Positions 44,810 through 53,540 are shown, counted from the first letter of the stretch. The stretch: DNA of 64,000 nt from Maricaulis sp. (GCF_015665295.1 NZ_JADFAJ010000007.1:1-64000); one strand, 5' to 3'. Made by a program: numbers and translations. Notes: generated by a model from the sequence alone, not told the origin.

Positions 44810-45223
44810 TCAAATCTTGTTGAGAATTTCCGCTTCAGCCATCAGGGCAAAAAGTGAGTCGTTGGTCATTTCTGCCGGATTGAACTTGTCATTCCCGGAA
44901 TACTTGGAAACCAGCCCGCGATTTTGTTCATTGTCGGCAAAATACGCCATGGACCAGACGTGAAAGGCACGCTGGGTCACCTGGTCGCAACTCACTAGCT
45001 GTACCGCATTATGCCGCGGGTCGGCGCAGATCCGGTGATAGGTCCGGCTGATCGCGCTGCGGCTGCCTTCGAGGGTCTGCAGGAACCAGCTTCCGTCGAA
45101 CCAGAGCGCGCCGGTAATGTTGTCCGCCTTGTTCTTGCGGCGGGCCGTTTCGAGGATCTGGTCGATATCCATATCGACTTCGCGGTTTGCACGGCTGAAA
45201 TAAATGAGACGGGTCAGAAACAT
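44810..45223 (-). CDS. BLUF-domain blue-light photoreceptor
   Basis: 137 residues, a short single-domain BLUF protein. FAD-binding and photoswitch residues are visible: Tyr in RLIYFSRAN, Asn in ADNITGALWF, Gln in WFLQTLEGSRSA, and the Trp/Met of VWSMAYF. The remaining 40 residues form a helical C-terminal cap (MTNDSLFALMAEAEIL). There is no output domain, so signalling would be through a partner protein. I use ATG 45223 with TGGAG upstream over the GTG or ATG seven codons earlier. Same strand as the DUF188 and M14 genes but separated from them. Confidence 0.92.
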   Translation of the reverse strand: MFLTRLIYFSRANREVDMDIDQILETARRKNKADNITGALWFDGSWFLQTLEGSRSAISRTYHRICADPRHNAVQLVSCDQVTQRAFHVWSMAYFADNEQNRGLVSKYSGNDKFNPAEMTNDSLFALMAEAEILNKI

Positions 45224-45296
45224 GGCGGGCTCCAGTGGCGTCAAGCCAGCTTACATCGCCATGACTCGGGTGCAATCGAATAGGGCGTGCTGACGC

Positions 45297-45746
45297 TCAA
45301 CCGCCACGCTTCAGGGTTTGCATCACCTTTTCCATCCCGTCGAGAAATGCGGAGCGATCGCGCGGGCCAAAGGGTTTGGCGCCGGACGTCATGGCCCCGG
45401 CTTCGCGCAGGTCGGTCATCAGGTTCCGGGTCGCCAGCGAGGCGCCGATATTGTCGGCAGTCCAAAGCTTGCCGCGCGGATCGAGGCCCAGGGCGCCGGC
45501 CTTGATGCAGCGATCGGCGAGCGGAATATCCGCCGTGATGAAGACATCGCCCGGACCGATCTGCTCGGCGATCCAGTCATCGGCGGCGTCGAGACGCCCT
45601 TCGACAATGACCAGCCTGGCCCATTGCGAATTGGGACGCCGCAGCCCGCCATCACAGACGAAGAGCATCTCGCATCGGTGCCGCTCTCCGACACGGATGA
45701 TCTCGTCCTTTACCGGACAGGCGTCGGCATCGACATAGATGGTCAT
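45297..45746 (-). CDS. DUF188/UPF0178 (YaiI/YqxD) family protein
   Basis: 149 residues from ATG 45746 ([19 protein letters not shown]), the invariant start of this family, which has a PIN-like nuclease fold. Acidic residues in VDADACPVK and [11 protein letters not shown] and the Asn/Ser in [13 protein letters not shown] are conserved. A nuclease role is predicted only from fold. The track ORF starts inside the M14 gene. Ends 75 bases before the BLUF gene. Confidence 0.92.
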   Translation of the reverse strand: MTIYVDADACPVKDEIIRVGERHRCEMLFVCDGGLRRPNSQWARLVIVEGRLDAADDWIAEQIGPGDVFITADIPLADRCIKAGALGLDPRGKLWTADNIGASLATRNLMTDLREAGAMTSGAKPFGPRDRSAFLDGMEKVMQTLKRGG

Positions 45747-45750
45747 GGCC

Positions 45751-46881
45751 CTAGAGCTCGCCCACCAGGGCCAGCATGGCGTCCAGATTGGCGGCGCCGA
45801 GCTTGCGACAGCGCTCCGGCGACCAGCCGAATTCCGGGTCGGGCAGATCGGCATTATCCTTGAAGGGCATTTCCAGCGTCATTGCCAGGCATTTGAATTC
45901 ATTGGCGAGATAATTGGTGCAGATGGACAGGTCCGCCGTGCCCGGCGCATCGACATCATAGCCGTGCTCGGTCTGGAAGTCCGGACTGGCGAGGCAGAGC
46001 GCGTCCTTGTAGGCGTCCAGCAAGTCCTGGCCTCGGGAGTCGAAATTCGGGGCCCCTTCGCCGCCGGCGATGAAATTATGGGGAAGCGCCTCATCGCCAT
46101 GGACATCGAGTGCGAGATCGATACCGGTATCGCGCATCCGGCCCAGGACATGGAAGACTTCCGGGGAAGTCTCCGGCGTCGCCTTGTCCCACTCGCGATT
46201 GAGATTGACGCCCTTGGCATTGGTGCGCAGGTGCCCGCGCTTCGAGCCGTCCGGATTCATGTTGGGCACGATATGAAAGACGGCCTGCTCGCGCAGCTTG
46301 CGGGCGACCGGGTCGTCATCATCAAGCAGGCGACCGAGAAAGCCTTCCATCCACCACTCTGCCATGGTCTCGCCGGGATGCTGGCGGGCGGTGACCCAGA
46401 TGGTTCGCGTGGCACTGTCGGCCTCGCCGACCGTCATGAGGTCGATGGCCTGTCCGTCCAGGGTTTCACCGAGCACTTCCAGTTCGACGGCGTGGTGCAA
46501 TTGCGCCCAGGCGATCAGGTCCTGGTGCCGCTCCATCGAGAAAGGCGCGAAATAGGCAAACCAGACCGTATCGGCTTCAGGAACATGGTGCAGGGTCAGA
46601 ACGCCGTCGGCGTAGTCCGTGTCGATCCGGAACCAGGTCTCGCGATCATAGGAGGCGCAGGCCTGATAGTCCGTCCAGCCTTCCAGATAGGCGGCTCCAC
46701 CGGCGTTCTCGATTGCCATGGTGAGCTGCTCGCCCATCGCTCCGGTGACCCGGAAATGGAACCATTGATAGAAATCCGAGCCATTGTCCTTGCGGATTTC
46801 CAGACGGATGCGACCGGGATCAGCGGCGTCGAGCACCTCGATATTGCCGCTGTCGAAGGCGTCGGTGATGTGAAGGCCCAT
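45751..46881 (-). CDS. M14 family cytosolic-type zinc carboxypeptidase
   Basis: 376 residues from ATG 46881 with GCGGAG upstream; similarity of the longer track form begins here. N-terminal beta-sandwich of about 110 residues followed by the carboxypeptidase domain: zinc ligands in [13 protein letters not shown] and [13 protein letters not shown], substrate residues in NPDGSKRG and VNLNREW, catalytic Glu in [11 protein letters not shown]-like LEMPFKD. This N-domain plus M14 layout is that of cytosolic carboxypeptidases related to eukaryotic tubulin deglutamylases; the bacterial substrate is unknown. Stop lies five bases before the DUF188 start on the same strand. Confidence 0.9.
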   Translation of the reverse strand: MGLHITDAFDSGNIEVLDAADPGRIRLEIRKDNGSDFYQWFHFRVTGAMGEQLTMAIENAGGAAYLEGWTDYQACASYDRETWFRIDTDYADGVLTLHHVPEADTVWFAYFAPFSMERHQDLIAWAQLHHAVELEVLGETLDGQAIDLMTVGEADSATRTIWVTARQHPGETMAEWWMEGFLGRLLDDDDPVARKLREQAVFHIVPNMNPDGSKRGHLRTNAKGVNLNREWDKATPETSPEVFHVLGRMRDTGIDLALDVHGDEALPHNFIAGGEGAPNFDSRGQDLLDAYKDALCLASPDFQTEHGYDVDAPGTADLSICTNYLANEFKCLAMTLEMPFKDNADLPDPEFGWSPERCRKLGAANLDAMLALVGEL

Positions 46882-47013
46882 GTCTGGCTCCGCTTTCCTC
46901 GCTAAAGGGTGACTCGCATGTGAAGCTGATAGACCATATCGCTCCGCCACGCGACGGCGCACCTGCGTCGGGCGGAGGCCGGCAGACCGGCGAATGGCTC
47001 TGGAGACACACGC

Positions 47014-47499
47014 ATGATGATCTGGATTTCGCGGGCAATCCGCTTTGGCCTGCCGCTCTTTGTATCGGCAATTTTTCTCGACTCGCTGCGCTACAAGTTC
47101 ACGGACGCGCCCGAGACGCAGGTGATTTTCGGTCGCCTCGATGGCTGGGCGTCCAGCCTGGGCGCGGCGGGTCTGTTCGACCATGCCGGCCTGTTCAGCC
47201 AATACGTCATCGGATCGGCGGAACTTGTTGCTTCTGCGCTCCTATTGATCGGCTTCATACCTGCCCTGAGCCGTTTTCAGGTAATCGGAAGCGCCCTCGG
47301 TATCGCCATCATGACCGGCGCGATCAGCTTCCACCTGTTCACGCCGCTCGGCATTGATCCCAACAGTGATGGCGGCGGGCTGTTCGTGGCCGCCTGTCTG
47401 GTCTGGCTGTCCTGCGTGACCCTGCTGGCCATCAAGCGTCAGGAAGCACTGGCGCTCGGCTGTGATCTTGCGCGCGCGATCATTCCCGCCAGACGATAG
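47014..47499 (+). CDS. DoxX-like small membrane protein
   Basis: 161 residues with four predicted transmembrane helices. The start MMIWISRAIRFGLPLFVSAIF and the SLRYKFTDAPETQVIFGRLD segment resemble DoxX-like membrane proteins. Function unknown. Its last 61 bases overlap tail-to-tail with msrQ, an unusually long convergent overlap. Upstream lies a 130-base gap shared with the divergent M14 gene. Confidence 0.75.
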   Translation: MMIWISRAIRFGLPLFVSAIFLDSLRYKFTDAPETQVIFGRLDGWASSLGAAGLFDHAGLFSQYVIGSAELVASALLLIGFIPALSRFQVIGSALGIAIMTGAISFHLFTPLGIDPNSDGGGLFVAACLVWLSCVTLLAIKRQEALALGCDLARAIIPARR

Positions 47500-48116
47500 G
47501 CCAGCAACAAGGCGAGAATTCCTCCATGAATCCAGGGGCCGAACTGGTTGCCCTTGACCATGAAGCCGTGGTGGAGAACGGCCAGGATGGCGAGCGGGTA
47601 AACCAGCCGGTGCAGGCCCTGCCAGCGCCGGCTGCCGAGCCAGCGCTGCATGCGGTTGAACGAGGTGATCGCCAACGGAACCAGCAGCACAAAGGCCGTC
47701 ATGCCGAGCGTGATGTAGATCCGCTCGGCAACATCGCGCCACAGACCGGCGAGGGCACCCGACACGCTCATTCCGGCTGCCAGGAAAAGGTCGAGACCGA
47801 GATAGGCCAGGATGTGCAGGAGCGCATACCAGAAGGCCGCCAGGCCGATCCGGCGCCGGATCATCATGACCGGTCCCCATCGCGTGATATCGCGGACCGG
47901 CGTCACCGCCAGCGAGACCAGGAGGATACGGATCGCCGTATCGCCGAGGAAGCGATGGGTCGTCTCGATGGGGTTGAAGCCGAGATCATGATTGCCGCCG
48001 GTGAGCAGCATCGTCCACTGCCAGGCCAGCCACAGGCCCGGCAGGGCGAGCAGCCAGAAGGCCAGCGGCTTCATGATGTGTCGGCTGAAGGTCCGAAGGA
48101 CCGGATTGCGGGCCAT
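47439..48116 (-). CDS. msrQ: Protein-methionine-sulfoxide reductase heme-binding subunit MsrQ
   Basis: 225 residues, six transmembrane helices, ferric reductase-like heme b protein that passes electrons from the quinone pool to MsrP. Typical segments: LGFNPIETTHRFLGDTAIR, WYALLHILAYLGLDL with a heme His, and HRLVYPLAILAVLHH with two more. Second gene after msrP (22-base gap), same strand. The C-terminus ends in a small Ser/Ala tail overlapping the DoxX-like gene. Confidence 0.94.
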   Translation of the reverse strand: MARNPVLRTFSRHIMKPLAFWLLALPGLWLAWQWTMLLTGGNHDLGFNPIETTHRFLGDTAIRILLVSLAVTPVRDITRWGPVMMIRRRIGLAAFWYALLHILAYLGLDLFLAAGMSVSGALAGLWRDVAERIYITLGMTAFVLLVPLAITSFNRMQRWLGSRRWQGLHRLVYPLAILAVLHHGFMVKGNQFGPWIHGGILALLLAYRLAGMIARARSQPSASAS

Positions 48117-48138
48117 GCTGGTTGCGCTTCCCGTTGGC

Positions 48139-49122
48139 CTAGTGGTTCTCGATCAGGTCCATGCCGGCATACATGTGGGCGACCTGTTCGGCATAACCGT
48201 TGAACATTTCGGTATCACGGCGGGCAAAGACATTGCCGCCGATGACCCGCTCCGAGGCCTGGCTCCAGCGCGGATGGGCGCGGTTCGGATTGACGTTGGA
48301 ATAGAAGCCGTACTCATGGGGGGCTGACCGGTTCCAGCTGGTCTCCGGCTGTTCCGAAACAAAGCGGATCTTCACAATCGACTTGATCGATTTGTAGCCA
48401 TATTTCCACGGCACAACGAGGCGGACCGGGGCGCCATTCTGGTTCGGCAGCACCTCGCCATAAAGTCCGACCGCCAGGAAGGCGAGCTCATTCATGGCCT
48501 CATCCATGCGCAGCCCCTCGACATAGGGCCAGTCCAGCACCCGAAAGCGCGTGCCGCGCATTTCGTCGCGATCGAGCCGGGTTTCGAACTGGACATAGCG
48601 GGCATCGGAGGTCGGCTGGAAAGCGGCCAGGACCTGCGCCAGCGGCACACCGACCCAGGGGATCACCATGGACCAGGCCTCGACACAGCGAAGCCGGTAT
48701 ATGCGTTCCTCGAGCGCCGAAAAATCGACCACGTCTTCAAGCGAAAACACACCGGTCCGGTCAGCATGTCCTTCGACCCCGATGGTCCAGGGATCGGTGG
48801 TCATCGCGTCGGAATAGCGCGCCGGATCATCCTTGCCGACGCCGAATTCGTAGAAATTATTGTAGCCCGTGACAGCCGGGTAGGGCGTCTGCTCGTCGGC
48901 AACCGTATACCGGGTCGGTGTATAGGACAAAGCCCCGCTGGTCGGACGCGCGCCGGCTGCCACGGTCTGTGCGGCCTGAGATGTCTGGGCCTCGCAGCCG
49001 GCCAGCCCGCTCAATGCCAGCGCGCCGCCGGAGGCGATGATCTTGCGGCGATTCAGAAAGAGGCCCTTGGGCGTAATCTCGGTTTCCCGACTCTGCCAGG
49101 GGCGGTTTTTGCGAATGAACAT
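48139..49122 (-). CDS. msrP: Protein-methionine-sulfoxide reductase catalytic subunit MsrP (YedY)
   Basis: 327 residues. Periplasmic molybdopterin enzyme that repairs oxidised methionines in envelope proteins. A Tat-type signal with NRRKIIASGGALALSGLAG leads; the Mo-ligand Cys lies in IYRLRCVEAWSMVIPWVG; LVVPWKYGYKSIKSIVKI and the C-terminal NPNRAHPRWSQASER complete the sulfite oxidase-like fold. Works with MsrQ encoded directly downstream. Confidence 0.95.
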   Translation of the reverse strand: MFIRKNRPWQSRETEITPKGLFLNRRKIIASGGALALSGLAGCEAQTSQAAQTVAAGARPTSGALSYTPTRYTVADEQTPYPAVTGYNNFYEFGVGKDDPARYSDAMTTDPWTIGVEGHADRTGVFSLEDVVDFSALEERIYRLRCVEAWSMVIPWVGVPLAQVLAAFQPTSDARYVQFETRLDRDEMRGTRFRVLDWPYVEGLRMDEAMNELAFLAVGLYGEVLPNQNGAPVRLVVPWKYGYKSIKSIVKIRFVSEQPETSWNRSAPHEYGFYSNVNPNRAHPRWSQASERVIGGNVFARRDTEMFNGYAEQVAHMYAGMDLIENH

Positions 49123-49249
49123 GTTTTGGTATCCGTGCCTGCTTGCTTAAAGAAATAGGGCAATTTGCGCCGACGTCTTCCCCTTCAACGGTTTCGTGAT
49201 GATTGCAGGCGAGGATGTTATTCCTGATCACGATCTGCGGGAGGCGCGG

Positions 49250-49987
49250 ATGTTGCGGAACATGCTGAACATATTGTTCGCAATTGCGGGCGCGCTGGGT
49301 GTTGCGGGCACGGCCCCGGCTGACGGGCCGATCACCTGGCATAGTGAAAACATACAGTTGCTCAAGGGGTTCGACTATGAACTCGGGCCCGAGGCGCGAA
49401 CGATCATGACGCTCGAGCATGCCCATCGCTCCGACTGGGGAGATGTGTTCGTGTTTGCCGACATCACCTTCGAGCCTGATGGCGATATCCAGGCCTATGG
49501 CGAGATCACGCCGCGCCTGTCCCTGTCCCGGCTGAGCGGTCGGGCCTGGTCCGCCGGTCCGGTGAGTGATGTCCTGCTGGCCCTGAACTATGAACGCGGC
49601 GAGCAGGGTGTGGAGCGCTATCTCGGTGGCATCGCCGCGGATCTCGACATCGAGGGATTCCGCGTCTTCCGGGTGCACGCCTTTTTGCGCGATGATCCGC
49701 GCCGCGACGGCACCACGGGCCAGCTCACAATTGTCTGGAACCGGCCATTCACGCTCGGTGAGGAACAGTTTCTCGCCGAGGGATTTGCCGATATTGCCGG
49801 GGCGGAAGGCAGTGGCGTCGCCAATCAATTGGTTGTGCCACGGCTTCTGTGGGATGTTGGTGCGCACTACGGCACGGCCGGGCGGATATGGCTCGGGCTT
49901 GAATGGCAGTACTGGCACAACAAGTTTGGCGTTGACGGCGTCACTGAATCCGTGCCGCAAGTGCAATTGAAATGGGTGTTGCACTAG
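49250..49987 (+). CDS. Tsx-like/DUF5020-type outer membrane channel
   Basis: 245 residues from ATG 49250 with GGGAGG upstream. Signal segment MLNILFAIAGALGVAGTAPA, then alternating beta-strands ending in LKWVLH, which suits an outer-membrane barrel. ITWHSENIQLLKGFDY, DVFVFADITFEPDG, YGEITPRLSLSRLSG and WLGLEWQYWHNKFG resemble nucleoside-specific Tsx-like channels. Substrate is not certain. Divergent from msrP; about 35 bases upstream of the GNAT/hydrolase gene on the same strand. Confidence 0.75.
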   Translation: MLRNMLNILFAIAGALGVAGTAPADGPITWHSENIQLLKGFDYELGPEARTIMTLEHAHRSDWGDVFVFADITFEPDGDIQAYGEITPRLSLSRLSGRAWSAGPVSDVLLALNYERGEQGVERYLGGIAADLDIEGFRVFRVHAFLRDDPRRDGTTGQLTIVWNRPFTLGEEQFLAEGFADIAGAEGSGVANQLVVPRLLWDVGAHYGTAGRIWLGLEWQYWHNKFGVDGVTESVPQVQLKWVLH

Positions 49988-50020
49988 GCGCGCCCTCCAG
50001 CCGCCTGACAGGGGTCTTCA

Positions 50021-50311
50021 TTGCCCAGCCAACCCAGCCGTTCCACGCTCAATGTTCGCAACGCCACACTGGACGATATACCGCGCATCATCGCACTCGT
50101 CGGCAAGGTCTACCCCGAGATGGGGGCCTATTCGGCGAGCATGCTGCAGGGCCAGATCAGCGTCTTCTCCGAAGGCCAGGTCGTGGTTGAATATGATGGC
50201 GACATTGTCGGTTATGCCGCCAGTTTCATCATTGACGGTGACACTGCGCTGAAACCCCACACCTGGGATGCCATCACCGGTGGCGGCTATGCCTCGCGTC
50301 ATAATCCCTAG
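50021..50311 (+). pseudogene. N-terminal GNAT part of a GNAT/carbon-nitrogen hydrolase gene, cut by in-frame TAG
   Basis: 96 residues from a TTG start with AGGGGT upstream: LNVRNATLDDIPRIIALVGKVYPEMG is the N-terminal helix-strand of a GNAT acetyltransferase. It stops at TAG 50309-50311 after YASRHNP. The same frame then continues without interruption into GEWLYGMEVCVDPDRRRLRIG, the acetyl-CoA-binding half of the same GNAT domain. Thus the GNAT domain is split by one stop codon, most simply a GAG-to-TAG or similar single-base change at a Glu position. If real, this peptide alone should be inactive. See the entry at 50330 for the rest. Confidence 0.75.
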
Positions 50312-50329
50312 GGTGAGTGGCTGTACGGC

Positions 50330-51565
50330 ATGGAAGTCTGCGTCGATCCGGACCGACGGCGTCTGCGTATCGGCCAGCGCCTGTATGACGCCCGCAAGGA
50401 ATTGGCCGAGCGATACGAGCTGGAAGGCATTGTCTTTGGCGGACGGATGCCGAACTGGCAGCGCAAGCGCAAGCAGTTTCCGACCGCCAGGGCCTATCTT
50501 GACGCGGTCATGGCGCAGGAAGTCTCCGATCCGGTCATCCGGTTTCAGACCCGCATGGGGTTCGAGCCGATCGGTGTCCTCAAGGCCTATCTTCCCAGCG
50601 ACCGGGCGTCGCGCGGCTGGGCCAGCCACATGGTCTGGCGCAACCCCTATGCGGTCGAGCAGAAACTGAGTGCCAATGCGCCGCCGGGCGCCAAGGATAT
50701 CGTCCGCGTCGCGACCGTGCAGTTCCAGCAGCGCAAGGTCGAGAGCTTTGATGAATTCATCAGCAATATCGAGTATTTTGTCGATGTAACCTCGGATTAT
50801 CGCTGCGATTTCGTCGTCTTTCCCGAGCTCTTCACCCTGCAGCTCCTGGCGCTGGAAGAGACCCGTCTCTCGCCGGCCCAGTCGATCGAGCGCCTGACCG
50901 AATACACGCCGCACTTTGTCGAGAAAATGCGCGAGCTGGCGATCAGCTACAACATCAACATCATCGGCGGGTCACACCCGACCCGGACCGAGGATGATGA
51001 TATCCAGAATGTCGCATATGTCTTCCTGCGCGATGGCTCCGTCCACGCCCAGGAGAAGATCCATCCGACACCGTCAGAGCGGCATTGGTGGAATATTCTC
51101 GGCGGCGACGAGATCATCACCATCCCGACCGATTGCGGACCGATCGGCGTTCTGATCTGTTACGACAGCGAATTCCCGGAACTGGCCCGCAAGCTGGTTG
51201 ATGCGGGCGCCAAGCTGCTTTTCGTGCCCTTCTGTACCGATAATCGCCAGGGCTATCTGCGCGTGCGTTATTGCGCCCAGGCGCGGGCCATCGAGAACCA
51301 GTGCTATGTTGTGATGTCCGGTAATGTGGGAAATCTGCCAGGCGTGGAAAACATGGACATCCAGTATGCCCAGTCCTGCATCCTGACCCCGTGCGACTTC
51401 CGCTTCGCCCGCGACGGGATCGCGGCCGAATGCACCGAGAATGTCGAAACGGTCGCCATTGCGGATCTCGATCTGACCGATCTCGACTGGGCCCGCCAGG
51501 AGGGCACTGTCCGCAATCTGCGGGACCGTCGTTTCGATCTCTACAAGGTTGACTGGAAAAACTGA
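50330..51565 (+). CDS. Carbon-nitrogen hydrolase (nitrilase superfamily) with C-terminal half of a GNAT domain at its N-terminus
   Basis: 411 residues from ATG 50330, in the same frame as the fragment at 50021. Residues 1-120 are the second half of a GNAT domain (CVDPDRRRLRIGQRLYDAR). Residues 125-400 are a complete nitrilase-type amidase: catalytic Glu in VVFPELFTLQLL, Lys in AQEKIHPTPSE, and Cys in VLICYDSEFPEL. So amidase activity may survive the upstream stop if translation restarts at this ATG (no good ribosome-binding site is seen). Bifunctional GNAT/hydrolase proteins of about 510 residues are known. It overlaps the next GNAT gene by one base. Substrate unknown; context suggests amide chemistry on a peptide or amino acid. 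Confidence 0.82.
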   Translation: MEVCVDPDRRRLRIGQRLYDARKELAERYELEGIVFGGRMPNWQRKRKQFPTARAYLDAVMAQEVSDPVIRFQTRMGFEPIGVLKAYLPSDRASRGWASHMVWRNPYAVEQKLSANAPPGAKDIVRVATVQFQQRKVESFDEFISNIEYFVDVTSDYRCDFVVFPELFTLQLLALEETRLSPAQSIERLTEYTPHFVEKMRELAISYNINIIGGSHPTRTEDDDIQNVAYVFLRDGSVHAQEKIHPTPSERHWWNILGGDEIITIPTDCGPIGVLICYDSEFPELARKLVDAGAKLLFVPFCTDNRQGYLRVRYCAQARAIENQCYVVMSGNVGNLPGVENMDIQYAQSCILTPCDFRFARDGIAAECTENVETVAIADLDLTDLDWARQEGTVRNLRDRRFDLYKVDWKN

Positions 51566-52053
51566 TGCCGATCACGGTGCGGCTCGCCGGGCGGGATGAT
51601 CTTGATCGCATTGACGCGATCGAGGCGGCCAGCTTCACGGCGGACCGGTTTCCGCGGCGCAATCTGGCCCGCATGCTGACCGGCGGACGCACCCGCTTCT
51701 TTCTGGCCGAGACCGAGGCCGGCAAGGGCGGCTATCTGGCCCTGAGCCTGAGGCGGCGCAGCCGGGTGGCACGCGTCTATTCACTGGCTGTCGATCCGGG
51801 CTCGCGGCGGCAGGGCGTCGCCGAGGCGCTTTTCGCCGCCGCCCGCGCCTGCGCTGACACGGAAGAATGCCGGGTGCTGCGGCTCGAGGTGCGGCCCTCG
51901 AACACGGCCGCTGTCAAATTATATGAACGTCTCGGATTTCACTTGCGTGACAGGCGAGTTGCCTATTACGAGGACGGCGAGACAGCCTTGGTTCTGGAGG
52001 CCCCGATCGGGACCGAATCCACGACCCTTCCAGCGGAGCATGGCCCATTGTGA
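51565..52053 (+). CDS. GNAT family N-acetyltransferase (RimI-like)
   Basis: 162 residues. Complete GNAT domain: VRLAGRDDLDRIDAIEAASF, strand 4 with VYSLAVDPGSRRQGVAEALF (acetyl-CoA pyrophosphate loop RRQGVA), LRLEVRPSNTAAVKLYERLGF. Acetylates an amino group of an unknown substrate; resemblance to RimI does not by itself imply ribosomal protein S18. Shares one base with the hydrolase stop (TGATG), and its TGA overlaps an old GTG start of the ATP-grasp gene (GTGA), so three genes were translationally coupled. Confidence 0.9.
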   Translation: MPITVRLAGRDDLDRIDAIEAASFTADRFPRRNLARMLTGGRTRFFLAETEAGKGGYLALSLRRRSRVARVYSLAVDPGSRRQGVAEALFAAARACADTEECRVLRLEVRPSNTAAVKLYERLGFHLRDRRVAYYEDGETALVLEAPIGTESTTLPAEHGPL

Positions 52054-52071
52054 GCGACTGGCTCATCCTCG

Positions 52072-53523
52072 TTGAATTTCCAGCACGAGACCCCACACAA
52101 AGTACTGCGCATTCGTGATTACCTGGCCAATCCAGGCCTGTTTACGCAGCGACGGCCCAACATCCTCAACCTCGCGCGCTCCTACGGCTATCAGACCCAA
52201 GGCTATTATGCGTCTCTCCTGGCTGAGGCGCGCGGCCACCGCATAGCGCCGACGGCACAGACCATGGTCGAGCTGTCGCGCAAGACGCTCTACGCCCAGG
52301 CCTTGCCCGAGCTGAATGCCGCCCTTGTCCGTGAACGCAGCGACGCATCGCCGCTTCCGGCCTCCCTGACCGTTGCCTTCGGCCGCGTCGACCAGCCCGG
52401 CCTCGGCCGGTTCGGCAAGCTCCTGTTCGACTGGTTCCGGGTTCCGGTTCTCGAGATCACGCTGAGCAAGTCCGGGCAGGGGATCGAACGCATCCGCCCG
52501 CTCGCGCCCAATGCCCTCAAGGGTGACGCCCGTGCTTTCTTTCTCGATGCGCTGGCGCATCACACGCAGCGCGGTTGGTCAGATCGCAAGGAAAGGGCGC
52601 CGGCGCGCTGGTCGCTGGCCGTCCTGACCGATCCGGCGGAAGAGATGCCGCCATCAAGGCCGTCTTCGTTGAAGCGCCTGGCGACAGTGGCGGCCCGCAT
52701 GGGAGTCGAGGTCGCACCCATCGGTCCCAATGATCTGGCCAGCCTCGCCGAGTACGACGCGCTCTTTATCCGCATGACCACGGCGATCGACAATGTCACC
52801 TACCGTTTCGCCCGTCGGGCGGAGCAGGAGGGCATGCCTGTGATTGATGACACCACCTCGATGATCCGCTGCACCAACAAGGTCTTCCTCAAGGAGTTGC
52901 TGGAGCTTGGCGGCGTGCCGGCGCCGCGCACCGAAGTGATCGACGAGAACCAGTCCCTCGACGGATTGATGGACCGGCTCGGCTCGCCGGTGGTGCTCAA
53001 GGCGCCGGACGGATCGTTTTCACGCTCCGTGCACAAGGTCGCCAGCGAAGCCGACCTCAAGGTTCGCGCGAAACAGCTTTTCGAGGATACCGCCCTCATC
53101 ATCGCCCAGGAATACCTGCCGACCAGTTTTGACTGGCGGGTCGGCGTGCTGGATGGCGAGGCGCTGTTCGCCTGCCAGTACAAGATGGCCAAGGGGCACT
53201 GGCAGATCATCAAGCATCTTGAAGGCGGCAAGGCGCTGGAAGGCGGCTCTGCCACATTCGACGTCGCCGATGCGCCGCCAGCCGTTATCGAGACAGCGCT
53301 GGCGGCGGCCCGCCTGATCGGACGCGGACTGTACGGCATTGATCTCAAGGAAACGCCTGACGGCGTCTATGTCATCGAGATCAACGACAATCCCAATCTC
53401 GAGAGTGACGTCGAGGGGCTGATCCTGAAGGACAAGCTCTGGGAGGCCATCATCAGCTGGTTCTCGCGTCGCCTCGAAGCGCGCATCGGCGCATCAGCAA
53501 GCGCGATCAGCCCGAAGGCCTGA
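52072..53523 (+). CDS. RimK-type ATP-grasp ligase with RLAN-like N-terminal domain; start region frameshifted
   Basis: 483 residues if read from TTG 52072. N-terminal domain (to about residue 190) has RDYLANPGLF, ILNLARSYGYQTQGYYASLLAEARGHR, which I associate with the RimK-like ATP-grasp N-terminal (RLAN) domain. The ATP-grasp part has LKAPDGSFSRSVHKV, the lid and ATP site QEYLPTSFDWRVGVLDGE, and metal residues in VIEINDNPNLESD. Predicted to ligate an amino acid or amine to a carboxylate. Upstream, GTG 52050 overlapping the GNAT stop begins MSDWLILVE in another frame, which looks like the missing first strand; so a short deletion or insertion has shifted the frame near 52076. The body is intact. 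Confidence 0.82.
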   Translation: MNFQHETPHKVLRIRDYLANPGLFTQRRPNILNLARSYGYQTQGYYASLLAEARGHRIAPTAQTMVELSRKTLYAQALPELNAALVRERSDASPLPASLTVAFGRVDQPGLGRFGKLLFDWFRVPVLEITLSKSGQGIERIRPLAPNALKGDARAFFLDALAHHTQRGWSDRKERAPARWSLAVLTDPAEEMPPSRPSSLKRLATVAARMGVEVAPIGPNDLASLAEYDALFIRMTTAIDNVTYRFARRAEQEGMPVIDDTTSMIRCTNKVFLKELLELGGVPAPRTEVIDENQSLDGLMDRLGSPVVLKAPDGSFSRSVHKVASEADLKVRAKQLFEDTALIIAQEYLPTSFDWRVGVLDGEALFACQYKMAKGHWQIIKHLEGGKALEGGSATFDVADAPPAVIETALAAARLIGRGLYGIDLKETPDGVYVIEINDNPNLESDVEGLILKDKLWEAIISWFSRRLEARIGASASAISPKA

Positions 53524-53540
53524 TCACGACACCGGATATC

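Noticed and set aside
45739-46905. 388-codon plus-strand ORF
   Set aside because: Antisense shadow of the M14 carboxypeptidase.
48857-49984. 375-codon minus-strand ORF
   Set aside because: Runs antisense through the Tsx-like gene and the start of msrP; no motif and no start support.
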